Shown: positions 14,902-26,826, counted from the stretch's first letter. The stretch: DNA of 64,000 bases from Myxocyprinus asiaticus (GCF_019703515.2 NC_059358.1:47316594-47380593), one strand, 5' to 3'. Notes: generated by a model from the sequence alone, not told the origin. A program made the numbers and translations.

Positions 14902-15030
14902 TTAACCATGGTTTTACTATAGTTATATTGTAGTAACCATGAATGTAGTTACAATGGTTAACTTTTGTGGTTACTATGGTTTTACTACAAATACAATAAA
15001 CTATGGTTACTGTGGTAAAACCATGGTTAA
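14902..15030. repeat. Palindromic repeat of AACCATGG / TTTACTA blocks
   Basis: Alternating direct and inverted copies of ACCATGGTTTTACTATAG, TAGTAACCATG and GGTTACTATGGTTTTACTA make a hairpin-capable block of about 130 bp. It abuts the next MITE. Typical of a dispersed fish repeat; no coding role. Confidence 0.5.
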
Positions 15031-15036
15031 CTCCTC

Positions 15037-15355
15037 AAAGGGATAGTTCACCCAAATATTACAATTCTTTCATGATTTACTCACACTCATGCCATCCCAG
15101 ATGTGTATGACTTTCTTTCTTCTGCAGAACACAAACAAAGATTTTTAGAAGAATATTTCAGCTATGTTGGTTCATACAATGCAAGTGAATGGTGGCCAGA
15201 ACTCAGAAGGTCCAAAAATGTAAAAAAAATAAAAAATAAAAGGCAGAATTAAAGTAATCTATAGGACTCCAGTAGATTTCCATATCTTCAGAAGTGATAT
15301 GATAGGTGTGGGTGAGAAACAGATCAGTATTTAAATCCTTTTTTACTATTTACTA
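15037..15355. repeat. MITE arm (AGTTCACCCAAA family)
   Basis: Begins AAAGGGATAGTTCACCCAAA and continues through TTTACTCACACTCATGCCATCC and GACTTTCTTTCTTCTGCAGA, the arm of a very common cyprinid MITE. Its inward part, ATGATAGGTGTGGGTGAGAAAC, is the reverse complement of sequence near 40245-40266, so the copies at 15 kb and 39-40 kb are in opposite orientation. It is truncated by the following TA repeat. Confidence 0.65.

Positions 15356-15360
<5 letters not shown>

Positions 15361-15431
<71 letters not shown>
15361..15431. repeat. (TA)n microsatellite, about 35 units
   Basis: Uninterrupted TA dinucleotide run. It produces a spurious Ile-Tyr open frame on the plus strand. Confidence 0.95.
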
Positions 15432-15433
<2 letters not shown>

Positions 15434-15599
15434 TCTTGGACTTGCAGTGACACCTAGTGGTGTGGATGCAGCATCATTAGACACAAGATATTTTGTTTAT
15501 ATGTGCAAAATGTCAGTATAATGATCACTAAAAGATGTTAAACGATTCTACTGCAATTGGCAAAGGACAAAACAACAACATAAAAATTAAGATGAAAAA

Positions 15600-17385
15600 A
15601 AAATATGTTGTTTGAACTTCAAATCAAAATCAAATCACTTTGTCACACAACCATATACACAAGTGCAATAGTGGGTGAAAGTCTTGGGTGCAGTTTCGAG
15701 CAACATAGCAGTCATGACAGTGATGAGACATAGATGAGACATATACCAATTTGCAATAAACATCAGATTTACACAACACAATTTACATATCTAAAAAACA
15801 CAATATACAAATAATATTATACAATGTACAGTATACAATACACACAATATAGAATACACACACACACACACAATATAGAATACACAGTATACAATAAAAA
15901 TAGAATATATAAAATATATACAGTATGTTGTATTGTGCTGTATTGATATTCATGCTGTCGGGTGATAGTCAGTTGCAAGTGTGTTTTTTATAACAGTCCA
16001 GTGTGAGATATAAGATTATAAGATTAATAAAGTGCAGTGCTGATGTATATTGATCGTGAGAGATCAAGAGTTCAGAAGTCTGATTGCTTGGGGGAAGAAG
16101 CTGTCATGGAGTCGGCTGGTGCGGGTCCTGATGCTGCGATACCACCTGCCTGATGGTAGCAGTGAGAGCAGCCCATGGCTCGGGTGGCTGGAGTCTCTGA
16201 TGATCCTCCGAGCTTTTTTCACACACTGCCTAGTATATATGTCCTGGAGGGAGGGAAGCTCACCTCCGATGATGTGTCTGGCAGTTCGCACCACTCTTTG
16301 CAGGGCTTTGCGGTTGAGGGCGGTGCTGTTGCCATACCAGGCAGTGATGCAGCCAGTCAGGATGCTCTCTACAGTCCTGGTGTAGAACCGTTTGAGGATG
16401 TGGTGGTTCATTCCAAACTTCCTCAGCCATCTCAGGAAGAAGAGGCGCTGGTGAGCCTTCTTCACAACGACCTCAGTGTGGATGGACCATGTGAGTTCCT
16501 CAGTGATGTGGACACCGAGGAACTTGAAGCTGCTGACTCTCTCCACTGGTGCTCCATTGATGGTGATGGGACTGTGTTCTCTGTCTTTTCTCTTGAAGTC
16601 CACTACGAGCTCCTTGGTCTTACTGACATTGAGGGAGAGGTTGTGCTCCTGACACCAGCGAGTCAGAGTGTGCACTTCCTCTCTGTAGGCTGTTTCATCA
16701 TTGTCAGTGATCAGACCTACCACCGTCGTATCATCAGTAAACTTAATGATGGCATTGGAGTTATGTGTTGCCACACAGTCATGTGTGTACAGGGAATACA
16801 GGAGTGGGCTGAGAACACAGCCCTGCGGGGCTCCAGTGTTGAGGGTCAATGATAAGATGTTGCTGCCCATTCTAACCACCTGGTGTCTGCTTGACAGGAA
16901 GTCCAGGATCCAACTGCACAGTGAACTGTTTAAGCCCAGAGTTTCTCATCAAGCATGGAGGACACTATGGTGTTGAATGCTGAGCTGTAGTCTACAAACA
17001 GCATTCTCACATAAGTGTTCCTTTTTTCCAGGTGGGAGAGAGCAGTGTGTATTGTAGATGCAATGGCATCATCAGTGGAGCAGTTGTTGCGGTAAGCAAA
17101 CTGCAGTGAGTCCAGTGATGGTGGCAGCACAGAGCAGATGTAATCTCTGATTAGTCTCTCAAAGCATTTGCTGATGATGGGGGTCAGAGCAACAGGACGC
17201 CAGTCATTTAAGCAAGTGATTTTGGATTGCTTTGGTACAGGCACAATGGTGGACATTTTAAAGCATGTGGGGACCACAGACAAGGAGAGGGAAAGGTTGA
17301 AAATGTCCGTAAAAACTTTGTTATTTGAATGAGGTTGCAAATATTGTGGAAAGTAAGAATTGCTCAGTTCTTTCAAAATCATAAT
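15600..17385 (-). mobile_element. L2/CR1-like LINE, 5'-truncated
   Basis: Minus-strand reverse transcriptase fragments at 16930-17382 and 16064-16879, then about 450 bp of 3' sequence with CA-rich and ATACACA-type repeats down to about 15600. The 3' tail (ATCAAATCACTTTGTCACAC, near 15631) resembles a frequent fish L2-type LINE. The 5' part including the endonuclease is missing. The element lies upstream (minus-strand sense) of the hace1 locus and below the bves-like exon. Confidence 0.85.
16064..17382 (-). pseudogene. L2-like reverse transcriptase, frameshifted
   Basis: The upstream frame (150 aa) has [14 protein letters not shown] and motif [12 protein letters not shown]. The downstream frame (271 aa) has motif [15 protein letters not shown], then F-T-D-D-T in place of the usual F-A-D-D-T of motif C, then the thumb region F-K-F-L-G-V-H-I and the C-terminal T-A-W-Y-G-N-S and R-T-A-R-H-I-I-G-G. 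The frames are separated by a frameshift around 16880-16940, so no active protein is made. The long plus-strand frame 16175-16852 is its shadow. Confidence 0.88.
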
Positions 17386-17501
17386 TTATTTGTTATATTC
17401 AAAAGTACATTTTAAGACACACTAGTGACTTGTTAATAATTAACCTCAGGCCATCTACTAAATTAATTTTGAATTTATTACCAACCCCAAAGGAATTATT
17501 T

Positions 17502-17820
17502 GGTAACACTTTACAGTAACGTTTGATTCTTTAACATTAATGCATTAGGTATCATGAACTACAATGAACAATATATTTTTACAACATTTATTAATATTTG
17601 TTAGTGTTAGTTAATAAAAATACAATTCTTTATTGTTAGTTCACGTTAGTTCATAGTGCATTAACAATGTTAACAATGTAATGTAAACAAATACAACTTT
17701 TGATTTTAAAAATGTATATGTTGAAATTAACTAAGATTAATAAATGTTGTAAAATTATTGTTCCTTGTTAGTTCATGTTAAGTACTTTTAACAAATCTAA
17801 CCTTACTGTATAATGTTACC
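17502..17820. repeat. MITE with GGTAACACTTTACAGTAA termini
   Basis: Starts GGTAACACTTTACAGTAA and ends in the inverted CTTACTGTATAATGTTACC. The interior is made of GTTAGTTCA and TTAATAAATGTTGT-type subrepeats in both orientations. This is a well-known pattern in zebrafish and carp DNA. 319 bp, non-coding. Confidence 0.7.
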
Positions 17821-18060
17821 AATTATTTAAATCTATTCAAAGTTCTGGAGTGAGCTGAAAGACATATCTTCTATCATAACTTTTATCTCTTATTTCTGAT
17901 TATTCCTATTCTAAATCCCGACATCAAATTTCAAAACAGCTGCGTGATACAAATATTTTATAATGCGTAATATTTTATAATGGCCATGAAAAATCGTGAG
18001 ATAAACACATTCCTACATAACATATATCTGTCATGTTGAGCATTAGAGGGCACTCTGTAC

Positions 18061-18337
18061 CTGTCATTGGCAGCAGTCTGAGGAGGCTCATCTGGAGTCC
18101 TATTGTAGTGGAGGTGAGGAAACCCACACCCACACTCAGGCTGGCCAGGTGGAACAGCAGGTGATGGGCCTGCTGCAAGTCCTGACATGATGTAATGTTT
18201 GTCTCCAACCCTGAATCAGCAGTGACTGAAGACACACTGGAGTACAGTGGAGATATTGTGTAGTGATAACAGTCTGATATTCTGAGGTGTTCAAGCTGAT
18301 GGGGAAAGAATCCAGAGTAAAACTCATAAACTGGTAT
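18061..18337 (-). CDS. bves (popdc1)-like N-terminal exon, isolated
   Basis: The minus strand has a CTCTTGTAG acceptor and a GTACAG donor. The frame begins I-P-V-Y-E-F-Y-S-G and ends C-Q-D-L-Q-Q-A-H-H-L-L-F-H-L-A-S, V-G-V-G-F-L-T-S-T-T-I-G-L-Q-M, S-L-L-R-L-L-P-M-T. This resembles the first transmembrane region of BVES/POPDC1 (H-H-L-x-F-H-x-A-N, x-G-L-V-I-P-T-T-L-x-L-H-M), and Popeye proteins carry N-glycosylation sites just before it (N-I-T is present). An ATG at about 18327 opens a different frame (M-S-F-T-L-D) that would need a frameshift to join. The Popeye domain exons expected at lower coordinates were not found. Position between hace1 and popdc3 fits bves. It may be a decayed or partial gene. 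Confidence 0.55.
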
Positions 18338-18542
18338 CTACAAGAGGCTTGCCACTAAAGGCCTGGTGTCCTTTCTGCATTATGGAGGCCCATTTCTGTC
18401 AAATGGAAAAGATATTGTGCTTTGGTAAATCAAGATTGAGATACTATGCCATATTTATGAGATTAAACTCCTAATTTTGAGATAAATCAAAATTATGAAA
18501 TAATAAGTCATTAATGGGATTAAATGTCATCATTAGGAGATA

Positions 18543-18800
18543 CTATGTCATAATTATCCTCCTGAGACCTGAGCGTCACTGCTGTGTGCACTTTCCATTT
18601 CCCTTTTTGATTTGTAACTAGTGGCCTCTAGTAAACATGCAATTGTTTTTAATTAATTTTTTTGAAGAGCAAATAGTTTTCTTAAAAATGTATGTCTTCA
18701 TATGAAGACAGCGGGACTAAGTTGTGAAATTTTAAATAATACCAAGCAATAGAAAGTCCGATTTTTATCATATAGTTTATTTTGTTTCCAGGAGTGTTGG
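18543..18800 (+). repeat. Dispersed repeat, copy 1 (CCTCCTGAGACCTGAGC)
   Basis: Shares blocks with 63775-63980: CCTCCTGAGACC-GAGC, TTTTGAAGAGCAAATAGTTT, CATATGA-GACAGC-GGACTA, and AATAATACCAAGC. Both copies are in the same orientation. Non-coding, class unknown. Confidence 0.6.
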
Positions 18801-19600
18801 TTTTACATGTTGAGACGTTACAGACATTACAGCTGATTTTCTGTAAAGCTGCTTTGGAACAATGTGTATTGGGAGAAGCACAAATAAAAACGAAATCTAT
18901 GTTACAAAGTTTTTTTCTACTTTGGTAACAAAATCTCAATGTTCTCTCTTTGCACTGTCAAACAAACAAGTGATAGCCAGTGCTAAAGAATTTTACTAAT
19001 CTGAAATTAACAATAATTCTGATTCAAAGCAATGGCCAGCATCGTCCAATCACTGCGAATCATGTTAAAATAAAATTATACATGATAAATTCTGATTCTA
19101 TGTACTGATTATCATGGTCCCATGTCTGCCAAACATGTTGAGTGTCCCAAACATCATCTGCAGCCTGAAACTGAACTTTTGGTGAGATTTTATGAGTGAA
19201 TGCACTTGGCTGCATAGGAAAGCTATAGGATGCTCCCTTGCTCCCTATTTAGTGAATTACTTTCAGTGTGCTGCCAGTCTGCACTGGTCTCAGAACAGTT
19301 CGAAATGCACCTTATTTTTAACCTAACTCCATATAAAGTCTCTGAAAGTGAAATTTTTCAGCTTTTGAATGAGCCCATTGATTTTTAATGTGATAACACA
19401 CAGTGAGTATAGGATTTCTAAGGGAAAAATAACTCTATAGTCCACGTCCATGGTCATTGTGTTTAACAGTGTGCCAATTCACGATAAATCACTAAAATTT
19501 TCAAAATGGCATATCGGATGAACCTAGAGACTTTTGAGTCAAACAGGTTTCAATGTAAAAATTTAATGAGGTTTAAATGATCTGTCTGTTTGGGAGTTTT
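18801..19600. other. Intergenic, nothing recognised
   Basis: Moderately AT-rich DNA without recognisable genes, inverted termini or simple repeats. It ends at the 5' end of the L1-like element. Confidence 0.45.
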
Positions 19601-19825
19601 CATAGACGCCATGCGAGGAGCAGATGTGTAAACGACGAGCTCTGTCCACTTTGCTAGTTTTGAACTATTTTGTATTATAATCTGGTGAAATTTGACACAC
19701 TGTTACATATTTGTTCTTTGAAGTCAATATAGCAACGAAGTCAAAATCCTCGGGCTCTGGAGATCTTAAGACACTTACGTGCTCAAGCTGAAACCTCTGA
19801 TGGGCATGCGGACCAGGGACTCGGT

Positions 19826-20392
19826 TTGGACAGTGTGGCGGGAGAAATCCAACGTCAATTGGCGAGCATGTCTGTGATGCTGACGAAAGTTGTTGCAGAC
19901 TTGGAGGATCTCTCTGTAATACCTCGATCGATTACAGCGATAGAAACGAAATTCTCTGAGTTGGTTACAAGAGTGTCGGACGTCGAGAGACGGATTGATT
20001 ATCTGGAGTCATCGGAAAGGGAATTATCCGCTAATCCGCCAGCGACTAAGATAGATGTGGAAACCGTTTGGGAAAAGTTGGAAGATCTTGAGAATAGGAG
20101 CAGGTGGAATAACATCCGAATTGTTAGAATTCCTGAGCATGAGGAGGGCAGAGATATGGTAAAATTCCTAGACGAGCTCTTCCCGATTCTGCTCGACATA
20201 ACAGGCCATAAGATGGAAATCGAGCGAGCTCACAGAGCCCTGGCTCGCAGATCCACAGAGGGAGACAGGCCCCTATCAATTCTGGCCAAATTCCCGAGAT
20301 CATCTGATAAAGATCTTGTGTTGCGCGAGGCAAGGAGTACAGAAAACCTTTCTTGGAAGAATAACAGCATTTCTTATTCCCAGACTTTGTGA
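19826..20392 (+). pseudogene. L1-like ORF1 (nucleic-acid-binding protein)
   Basis: The 188-residue frame starts with a coiled-coil-like region (heptads through V-T-R-V-S-D-V-E-R-R-I-D-Y-L-E) followed by the RRM-like core typical of L1 ORF1p: D-L-E-N-R-S-R-W-N-N-I-R-I-V-R-I-P and later I-E-R-A-H-R-A. The frame probably begins upstream, because the same frame is open before the Met. The 3' end is frameshifted (a second frame continues at 20316-20564). ORF1p binds LINE RNA as a trimeric chaperone in the known L1 system. Confidence 0.82.
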
Positions 20393-20649
20393 ATTCGACA
20401 AGAGAAACGTGATCGATTCAAGGAAATGCAAGAAACTCTTACATCAGTGGAAGATCGCTTTTGCACTGATTTTTCTGGCCAAACTGAGAATAGATACTAA
20501 GGATGGCCACAAAGTATTTACATGCCCCAAGCAAGCACTGTCTTTCATAAAATCATTGGAATGAGAAAGCCATTTGGTGTTTCTCATGTGAGTGGATTGA
20601 CTCGCTGTACTTACTCTTGGTTGTCTGAGAAAGCTGGGCACCATTTTGT

Positions 20650-23311
20650 TTCTTTTTGTTGGCTATTCAGGGCAAGACAGTCATACTTTGAGTCGGGGGA
20701 CAAAGCAGAAAAACTTTTGGTAGATGAATAAAGCAGAGAGAATCTTTTTCTACCATTCCCTCTGCTGGTGGTGAAATAGTTATCTCAGCCATTGATATTA
20801 ATAATGCTTTCAAAGAGTTCTATCTTGATCTTTATAGTTCCACGTCTTCGTCTACTGATGAGGATATTAGAAACTTTGTGGAACCATTAAAACTCCCAAA
20901 ACTGATGACTGAGCAAAAAAATTCTCTTGATTCTGAGATAACCTTGGAGGAGCTTGACGAGGTAATTAAGGCCCTGCCTACAGGCAAGGCTCCAGGGCCA
21001 GATGGCTTTGCCACTGAATTTTTTAGAACTTATGCTACAGAACTGGCTCCACTTTTGTTAGAGATTTATACGGTATCATGAAAGAATGGAAAGCTTCCGC
21101 CAACCATGACACAAGCCCGGATCAGTCTGATTCTTAAAAAGGACAAAGATCCAAGCGAGTGTAAGAGTTCCCATCCAAATTCCCTGATCCAGCTAGACGT
21201 TAAAATATTGTCAAAAATTCTGGCTAACCGATTAAGTTATGACATCTCTTATACATATAGATCAGGTGGGTTTTATTCGGGGTTGTAGCTCTTCTAACAT
21301 TTCATCAATATCATGTGGTCAGTGGCGAATGATCAGCCTCCGGTTGCTGCCATTTCACTTGACGATGAAAAGGCGTTTGATATGGTAGAATGGGATTATC
21401 TTTAAGCTTTTAGAAATATATGGGTTCGGGAATACTTTTATTGGATGGATTAAGTTACTTTATAGACACCAGGTAGCGGCGGTACAAACAAATGGATTAA
21501 TTTCACACCCGGCAGGGTTGCCCTTTTTCCCCATTATTGTTCCGTCTTGCCCTGGAACCATTAGCAGCCACGATAAGTAAGATGATTTTCCAGGGGTGAT
21601 GGCGGGAGGTCTGGCGCATAAACTGTTGCTTTACGCAGATGATATTTTATTATTCTTCTCCGACCCCACTAGATCTATGCCTTGCCTCCACAGAATTATC
21701 AATTCCTTTTCTAAATTCTCGGGATACAGAGTTGATTGGTCCTCACAGCGTACTGCCAGGTAACGGCTTTTCAGCCAGGCACCTTTCAGTGGCCCAAACA
21801 GAGCATTAAGTATTTGTGTATTTTATTGTGTAAAATTTGAGTTAATTTTGACCCTTTAATAAAAAAAATTTGAGTGATGTGGACAGGTGGGCTTCATTAC
21901 ATTTATCTATGATTGGGAAGGTTAATGTTATAAAAATTAATTGTATTCCAAAATTTAACTACCTATTACAGTCTCTCCCCATTGAAATTCCCCACTTTTA
22001 TTTTAAACAATTTGATAGTATAGCTAAATCCTTTATCAGGAATGGTAAATATCCTCGAATGCATTCTAACAAGTTACACAGGCCAATTGACAAAGGTGGG
22101 TTAGGTCTCCCCATGATTTTGTTTTACTATTATGCTTATGGTCTCAGACATTTGCCGCATTGGTTGATTCCACCTGAAAGAGCTCCTCCCTGGCTCTTTA
22201 TTGAACAGGAGGTCCTTGCCCCTATCTTGCCATTGCAATGTCTCTCTACCAAGCTGCCTGGAGAAGTAAAGACACATCCTGTTATCTCACACATGCAGTT
22301 AGTGTGGACAAAAGTTTCCCATGTGCTCTATTCAGACATTTACCTGAACAATGCCACAAGTATTTGGTTGAACTCTAAATTGTGTATTAACAAGTCCCCT
22401 TTTTGCTGGACAGAATGGATTGAGAAGGGAGTTGCTACGCTGGGTGACCTGTATGAAAATGGAGCATTGAGATCCTTTGAAAATATTACACAGCGGTTTG
22501 GGAATCCCAAATCTCAATTCTTCAGGTACTTACAGCTACGCCATCTACTTTGTACCACCTTTGGGTGCAGTAGGCAGCCCTCTAAAGCTGCAGACACTCT
22601 TGAGATGGTACTAGTGGCTTTTGGAAGGGGTCACGAGGCTTCAGCGTATTATTCTTGTCTAATTCAGAGTCTAGGGGATGGGGTTTTGACATCTCTTAAG
22701 AAGTTATGGGAGAGAAACTTGAATTTAGTACTGGAGGATGAAGAATGGGGTAGGATTTTTAAAAATGTCAAGTCTATGTCTAGGGATGCAAGGGTGCAAC
22801 TCATTCAATTTAAGATTCTGCATCGTTTTTACTGGACTCCCTCTAGATTGCACAGGCTTGGTCTTAAAGACAAACCCACCTGTTCGCGATGCCAATCAGA
22901 GGATGGGGACATAGCCCATGTTCTTTGGTACTGTACTAAGATTCAAGAATTTTGGTCGAGGGTTCAGATTTATGTCTGAGATCCTGTGCACTCTGCCCCA
23001 GATTTTGTATTTTGGGTGATGGGGCGGGTGTTAACGTAGGGAATAAACACATAAAAAACTGGGTCCTTACCGGTGTGATGATTGGCAGGAAAGTGATCCT
23101 TGGGGGATGGAAGTCGGCTGGTGTGCCCTCATTTCATGAGTGGTGCACTGAATTGGGAAGAGTTGCAGCCTTTGAAAAGATGATGCATAGACGGCTGGGC
23201 AGCTTGGGTGCCTTTGACAAGAAGTGGGACACTTATTTGGCCTTCTTAGAGGTTTGCCAGGGAGGAACAGTGGAAAGGGACAGTTTAAATGGTGTGTATG
23301 TAATTGATTGA
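20650..23311 (+). pseudogene. L1-like ORF2 remnant (RT and C-terminal zinc knuckle)
   Basis: Broken frames at 20878-21288, 21590-21800, 21870-22979 and 22952-23311. Seen are G-K-A-P-G-P-D-G-F-A, D-D-E-K-A-F-D-M-V-E-W (motif A, with changes), L-L-Y-A-D-D-I-L-L-F (motif C, about 21625-21660) and the C-terminal C-S-R-C-Q-S-E-D-G-D-I-A-H-V-L-W-Y-C motif, the usual C-x2-C...H-x4-C of L1 ORF2. Many frameshifts lie between 21230 and 21870. The endonuclease is absent. Confidence 0.85.
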
Positions 23312-23555
23312 TGTGTGGAAACCTGGCAATTATTTGTGTTTTTATTTTTTTATATCAGTGATTATTTTCTTTGGACTGTCTGCTTGAATGTGTGTCTGTT
23401 ATTATTCGGTGTCTGATCACTGGGATGTGTGTTTTGGGGGGGGGGCATATTTTGATAAAAGCTGATTCCGTGTTTTCATGTGCTGTTTGTGTTGATTTGA
23501 GTTTGGAATCAATAAAAATTGTTAATGACAAAAACAAAAAACAAACAAAAAAAAG

Positions 23556-24829
23556 ATCTGTTGGTTTAAATTAATTTATATTATGCGTTGCATATAGTGA
23601 ATCCAAAATACAACGCCCATGCATGATGAGATATTAAGTCATATTTATGACATGAAGGGCCCTATTTTAATTTTAGTTATAAGCCTGCGCTATACAATAT
23701 GTCATATGCAAAAAGTCAGTGGGCATGGTCATGAAGTTTTGGTATTTTCGTGCAAGCATGCACTAAGTCTAGGCGCAAGGGGGTTCGGTGAAATTGCACA
23801 CACAAAGCACTAACGGGCTGGGTCAAGTGCAATTTAATTCTGAGGTTCTTCTCCATATATTTCACCATCTGCATCCTATTATTTAGTCCATTTCCTGTCA
23901 AGCACCAGCGATATAAACAAAATCAGCACATTCATAAGAAGTTGGTAGTGTAAATGGACTGTATGCAATAAATTAGAAGAATAGAAATATGGACTTCATT
24001 CTTTTGTGCATTAACTTTGTCATTGTTGAATGTCAGGCATATTTCTATGACAGTGACATGCTCCTTTTATACACATGGAAAACGTGGTTCAGGATTTGGA
24101 TGTACACTTTGTTAAATTATAGAGAATGTAAGTATTACTAATTATTTTCATCTTCTCACACACAAATCATAACAAGCATGATTGGATCAACACACACTTA
24201 AAGCTAGGGTGTGTAATACAGAGAGGCTAGCAGTTAGCAAGCTAGCTTTGAAAGCATAGAGCCTGCCTTCGCTTCAGAGGTGTCTCCAAAGCCACGCCTC
24301 CTCTGTCACACATGAACACACACACACAGAGCGGAGTCTAAGCGCCAGGAGGAGAGACGTGTTGGTGGAATCGATCGCAACGATTTCAGATTACCTCATG
24401 CCTCATTCACAGGTTAGACATTACAATAATAACGAACGTAAACAACTTATTTACGGTTATTATTTTTTCAAAACAAAGAAAGAATAAACTGTTTAAAAAA
24501 AAAGGTAAAAACATCACATCTTGCAATAATATAATGTCATAAGTAATTTTTTTACAAATAAAACATATTTTGCATATTAGAGTTTTCACGATGAGAGCTC
24601 GCTCTGCACAGCATCAAGGAACCCGCGCTGATGACATGTGATTGTCTGCACGAACAAGTTGCGCGGCGATATGCAAATATAGATTGACAGACAGGAAGGA
24701 CATCCTATCATTACATTCGGACCGAATACAATGATTGGTCGATCATTTTTTAGTCCCTTCCATAGAAGATTAGAGCTCTAGAGCTACATTATAATTCCCC
24801 CCGCCCCCATGTGGTGGAAACATGCTTCC

Positions 24830-24873
<44 letters not shown>

Positions 24874-24935
24874 CAATAAGTCCTTACATTTTTATAGTGC
24901 TTTTCTAGTCAATAATGAAATAGGCTTTGCATTTG
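23556..24935. other. Intergenic with repeat fragments
   Basis: From about 23656 (AAGGGCCCTATTTTAATTTTAG, through GCATGCACTAAGTCTAGGCGC) the sequence resembles one end of a common fish hAT-type repeat. The block from 24190 (TTAAAGCTAGGGTGTGTAAT) may be the end of another TTAA-type element whose partner terminus I could not fix. No gene is recognised. Confidence 0.35.
24831..24872. repeat. (AAT)n microsatellite
   Basis: Clean ATA/AAT trinucleotide run, ending in ACAACAATAAG. It produces a poly-Asn artefact frame. Confidence 0.95.
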
Positions 24936-24941
24936 TATTAA

Positions 24942-26822
24942 AGAGCCCATATTATGCAAATTTACAGGTTCATAATTTTATTTTGTGGGTCTACTAGAAT
25001 AGGTTTGCAAGCTTTAATGTTAAAAAAACACATTTTTCTCGTACTGTACATTGCTGCAGCAACTCTTTTCACCTTGTCTGAAACGCTCTGATTTAGCCCC
25101 CGTCTCTTTAAAGCCCCCCTTTCCAAAAAGCAGAGTCTGCTCTGATTGGTCAGCTGGCCCAGTCTGTTTTGATTGGTCAACCACATAGAGCACGTGTCGG
25201 AAATGTAACGGCCCTTACCATAACCTAGTTTCAGGCTTCCTGAGCAGCTGTAAACACTATTGTAACTACGGTAATAGTGGCGTCGGATTTTGCCGTACCA
25301 GTTTGAGTCCGAGTTCGATAATGAAAGTTTGGAAGAACAAGCTGATCAACCCGAACCACCTTCGCAAGCATGACTTGAGCAGGACGTTTCACAGTGGTAA
25401 GTTTTACTTTTGTAGCTTTCTTACAAGTACACTGATTATTGTGAACCTAACAAAGCTTCAAGTAAAAGACACGTAGTGCATCTAAATTAGTCATCTTTTC
25501 ACCAGAGCTATGAACAGAGAACAGAGGCTTACTCCTGGTTGGACATTACCGGGTTGTATTAGAGAGTTAGTGAGCAAGTTAGCCGTGGACTACCGTGGAT
25601 AGCACCTGTAACATTACAGCTTGTAATCATAAATAAACCTCCACACTTTACCACTAATAAAGACTCTTGAGATTGATCATTTTGTTACACAGTTTTAGGT
25701 AAAAGCCGGCCCACAGCTGAATAGTAAACCCTTACCAAAACCGTAACGTTACACAGCAAGTTAGCCGAGCACTACCATGGATTGCAGATGTAAAATTACC
25801 GTTTGTAAAAATAAATCCATCTCCACACTTGATTACTATTCATGATAGTAAGAACGACAAACAGTCTGCATAATTCTACACAATTGTTGGTAAAAGTGGG
25901 CCCGCAGCTGATTAGCAAAACTATTTAAACACAATAACATTAGCTAGCAGGTTAGCACAGGCCTACAGCTGTGCACTGGGTGTACGCCATAGCTACAACA
26001 CAAAACTCTGCATTTGAACTCTTGGTAGCAGATGAATCCAGAAATGATCAAGCATACTTACAGGTTGTGATCCTGAAGTGCCAGATTGTCCCAACAAAGT
26101 GGGAACTGCACCATCTTTCAGAGGTAACCGTCTTGAAAATCCAGCATTGGTTGTGGTTGTACTGCTGAGGAATAGTGGTAAAAATAAATTTCAACCACTG
26201 ATTCTTCAATTTGTCTGCCTTTGGAAGTCCAAACAAGAGGTTTTGCTTTCACAGTGAAGAAAACAGCATCTTCTCGACATGGCGACAACACTAGCCCAAC
26301 TCATCATGGTGGGATGGCCAAAGCAGCCCCTAGGCAGCATTATGCAAATGTGTTACATAGTGACGTAGATACAGTGCATCTGGAAAGTATTCACAGCGCT
26401 TCACTTTTTCCACATTTTGTTATGCCTTACTCCAAAATGGATTAAATTCATTATTTTCTTCAAAATTCTACAAACAATACCCCATAATGACACTGTGAAA
26501 GAAGTTTGTTTGAAATCTTTGCAAATTTATTAAAAATAAAAAACGAAAAAAAAATCACAAGTTCATAAGTATTCACAGCCTTTGCCATGACACTCAAAAT
26601 TGAGCTCCGGTGCATCCTGATGCACTGTACTTTACGGAAGAAATGTCTGGACTACAAACCAGGCATTTCGTGTAGTTCAGGAACAGTATTGTCTGTGGGA
26701 GAGAATAACTCCCTTTTGCGTGGACATTGTGCTTTGCAACTTTGCAGACCTTTTACATGCACAAACAGCTTTATTGCACACTAAAGGAAAGGTAAAATCC
26801 CAAAAAGCATAATAGGGCCTGT
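24942..26822. mobile_element. TTAA-flanked non-autonomous DNA element (AGAGCCCATATTATGC)
   Basis: The left end AGAGCCCATATTATGC and the right end GCATAATAGGGCCTGT are inverted with few mismatches. TTAA lies on both sides (24938-24941, 26823-26826). The length is 1881 bp including a Tc1 fragment at 26372-26619. The TTAA duplication points to piggyBac or Kolobok; the interior has no transposase that I recognise. Confidence 0.7.
26372..26619 (+). mobile_element. Tc1-like transposon 5' terminal fragment
   Basis: Starts after a TA with CAGTGCATCTGGAAAGTATTC, then CCACATTTTGTTATG, TACCCCATAATGACA and GTATTCACAGCCTTTGCCATGA. It breaks off after TGAGCTCCGGTGCATCCTG. It is the left end of the same broad family as bases 1-126. 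No transposase is present. Confidence 0.8.
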
Positions 26823-26826
26823 TTAA

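Larger units (their letters stand above)
19603..23550 (+). mobile_element. L1/Tx1-like LINE, internally deleted
   Basis: The 5' end aligns with the start of the copy at 53118 (GCGAG-AGCAGA-GTGTAA/GTGAG, then CTTACGTGCTCAAGCTG). It holds ORF1, then reverse transcriptase and C-terminal ORF2 remains, and ends with AATCAATAAAAATTG and an A-rich tail (about 23510-23555). Compared with the other copy, the sequence from after ORF1 to the start of the RT part is missing at about 20648, removing the endonuclease. Numerous stops and indels make it non-functional. Confidence 0.9.

Noticed and set aside
15306..15521. Open frame with a long Ile-Tyr run
   Set aside because: It is produced by the (TA)n microsatellite. 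The same applies to the frames over the AT runs at 53679 and 59480.
16175..16852. Plus-strand open frame of 225 codons
   Set aside because: It is the reverse-complement shadow of the L2-like reverse transcriptase on the minus strand and has no similarity of its own.
18136..18327. ATG-initiated frame M-S-F-T-L-D as the bves start
   Set aside because: This frame does not contain the conserved membrane segment; the similar frame differs by one base position. It is kept only as a hint of a frameshift.
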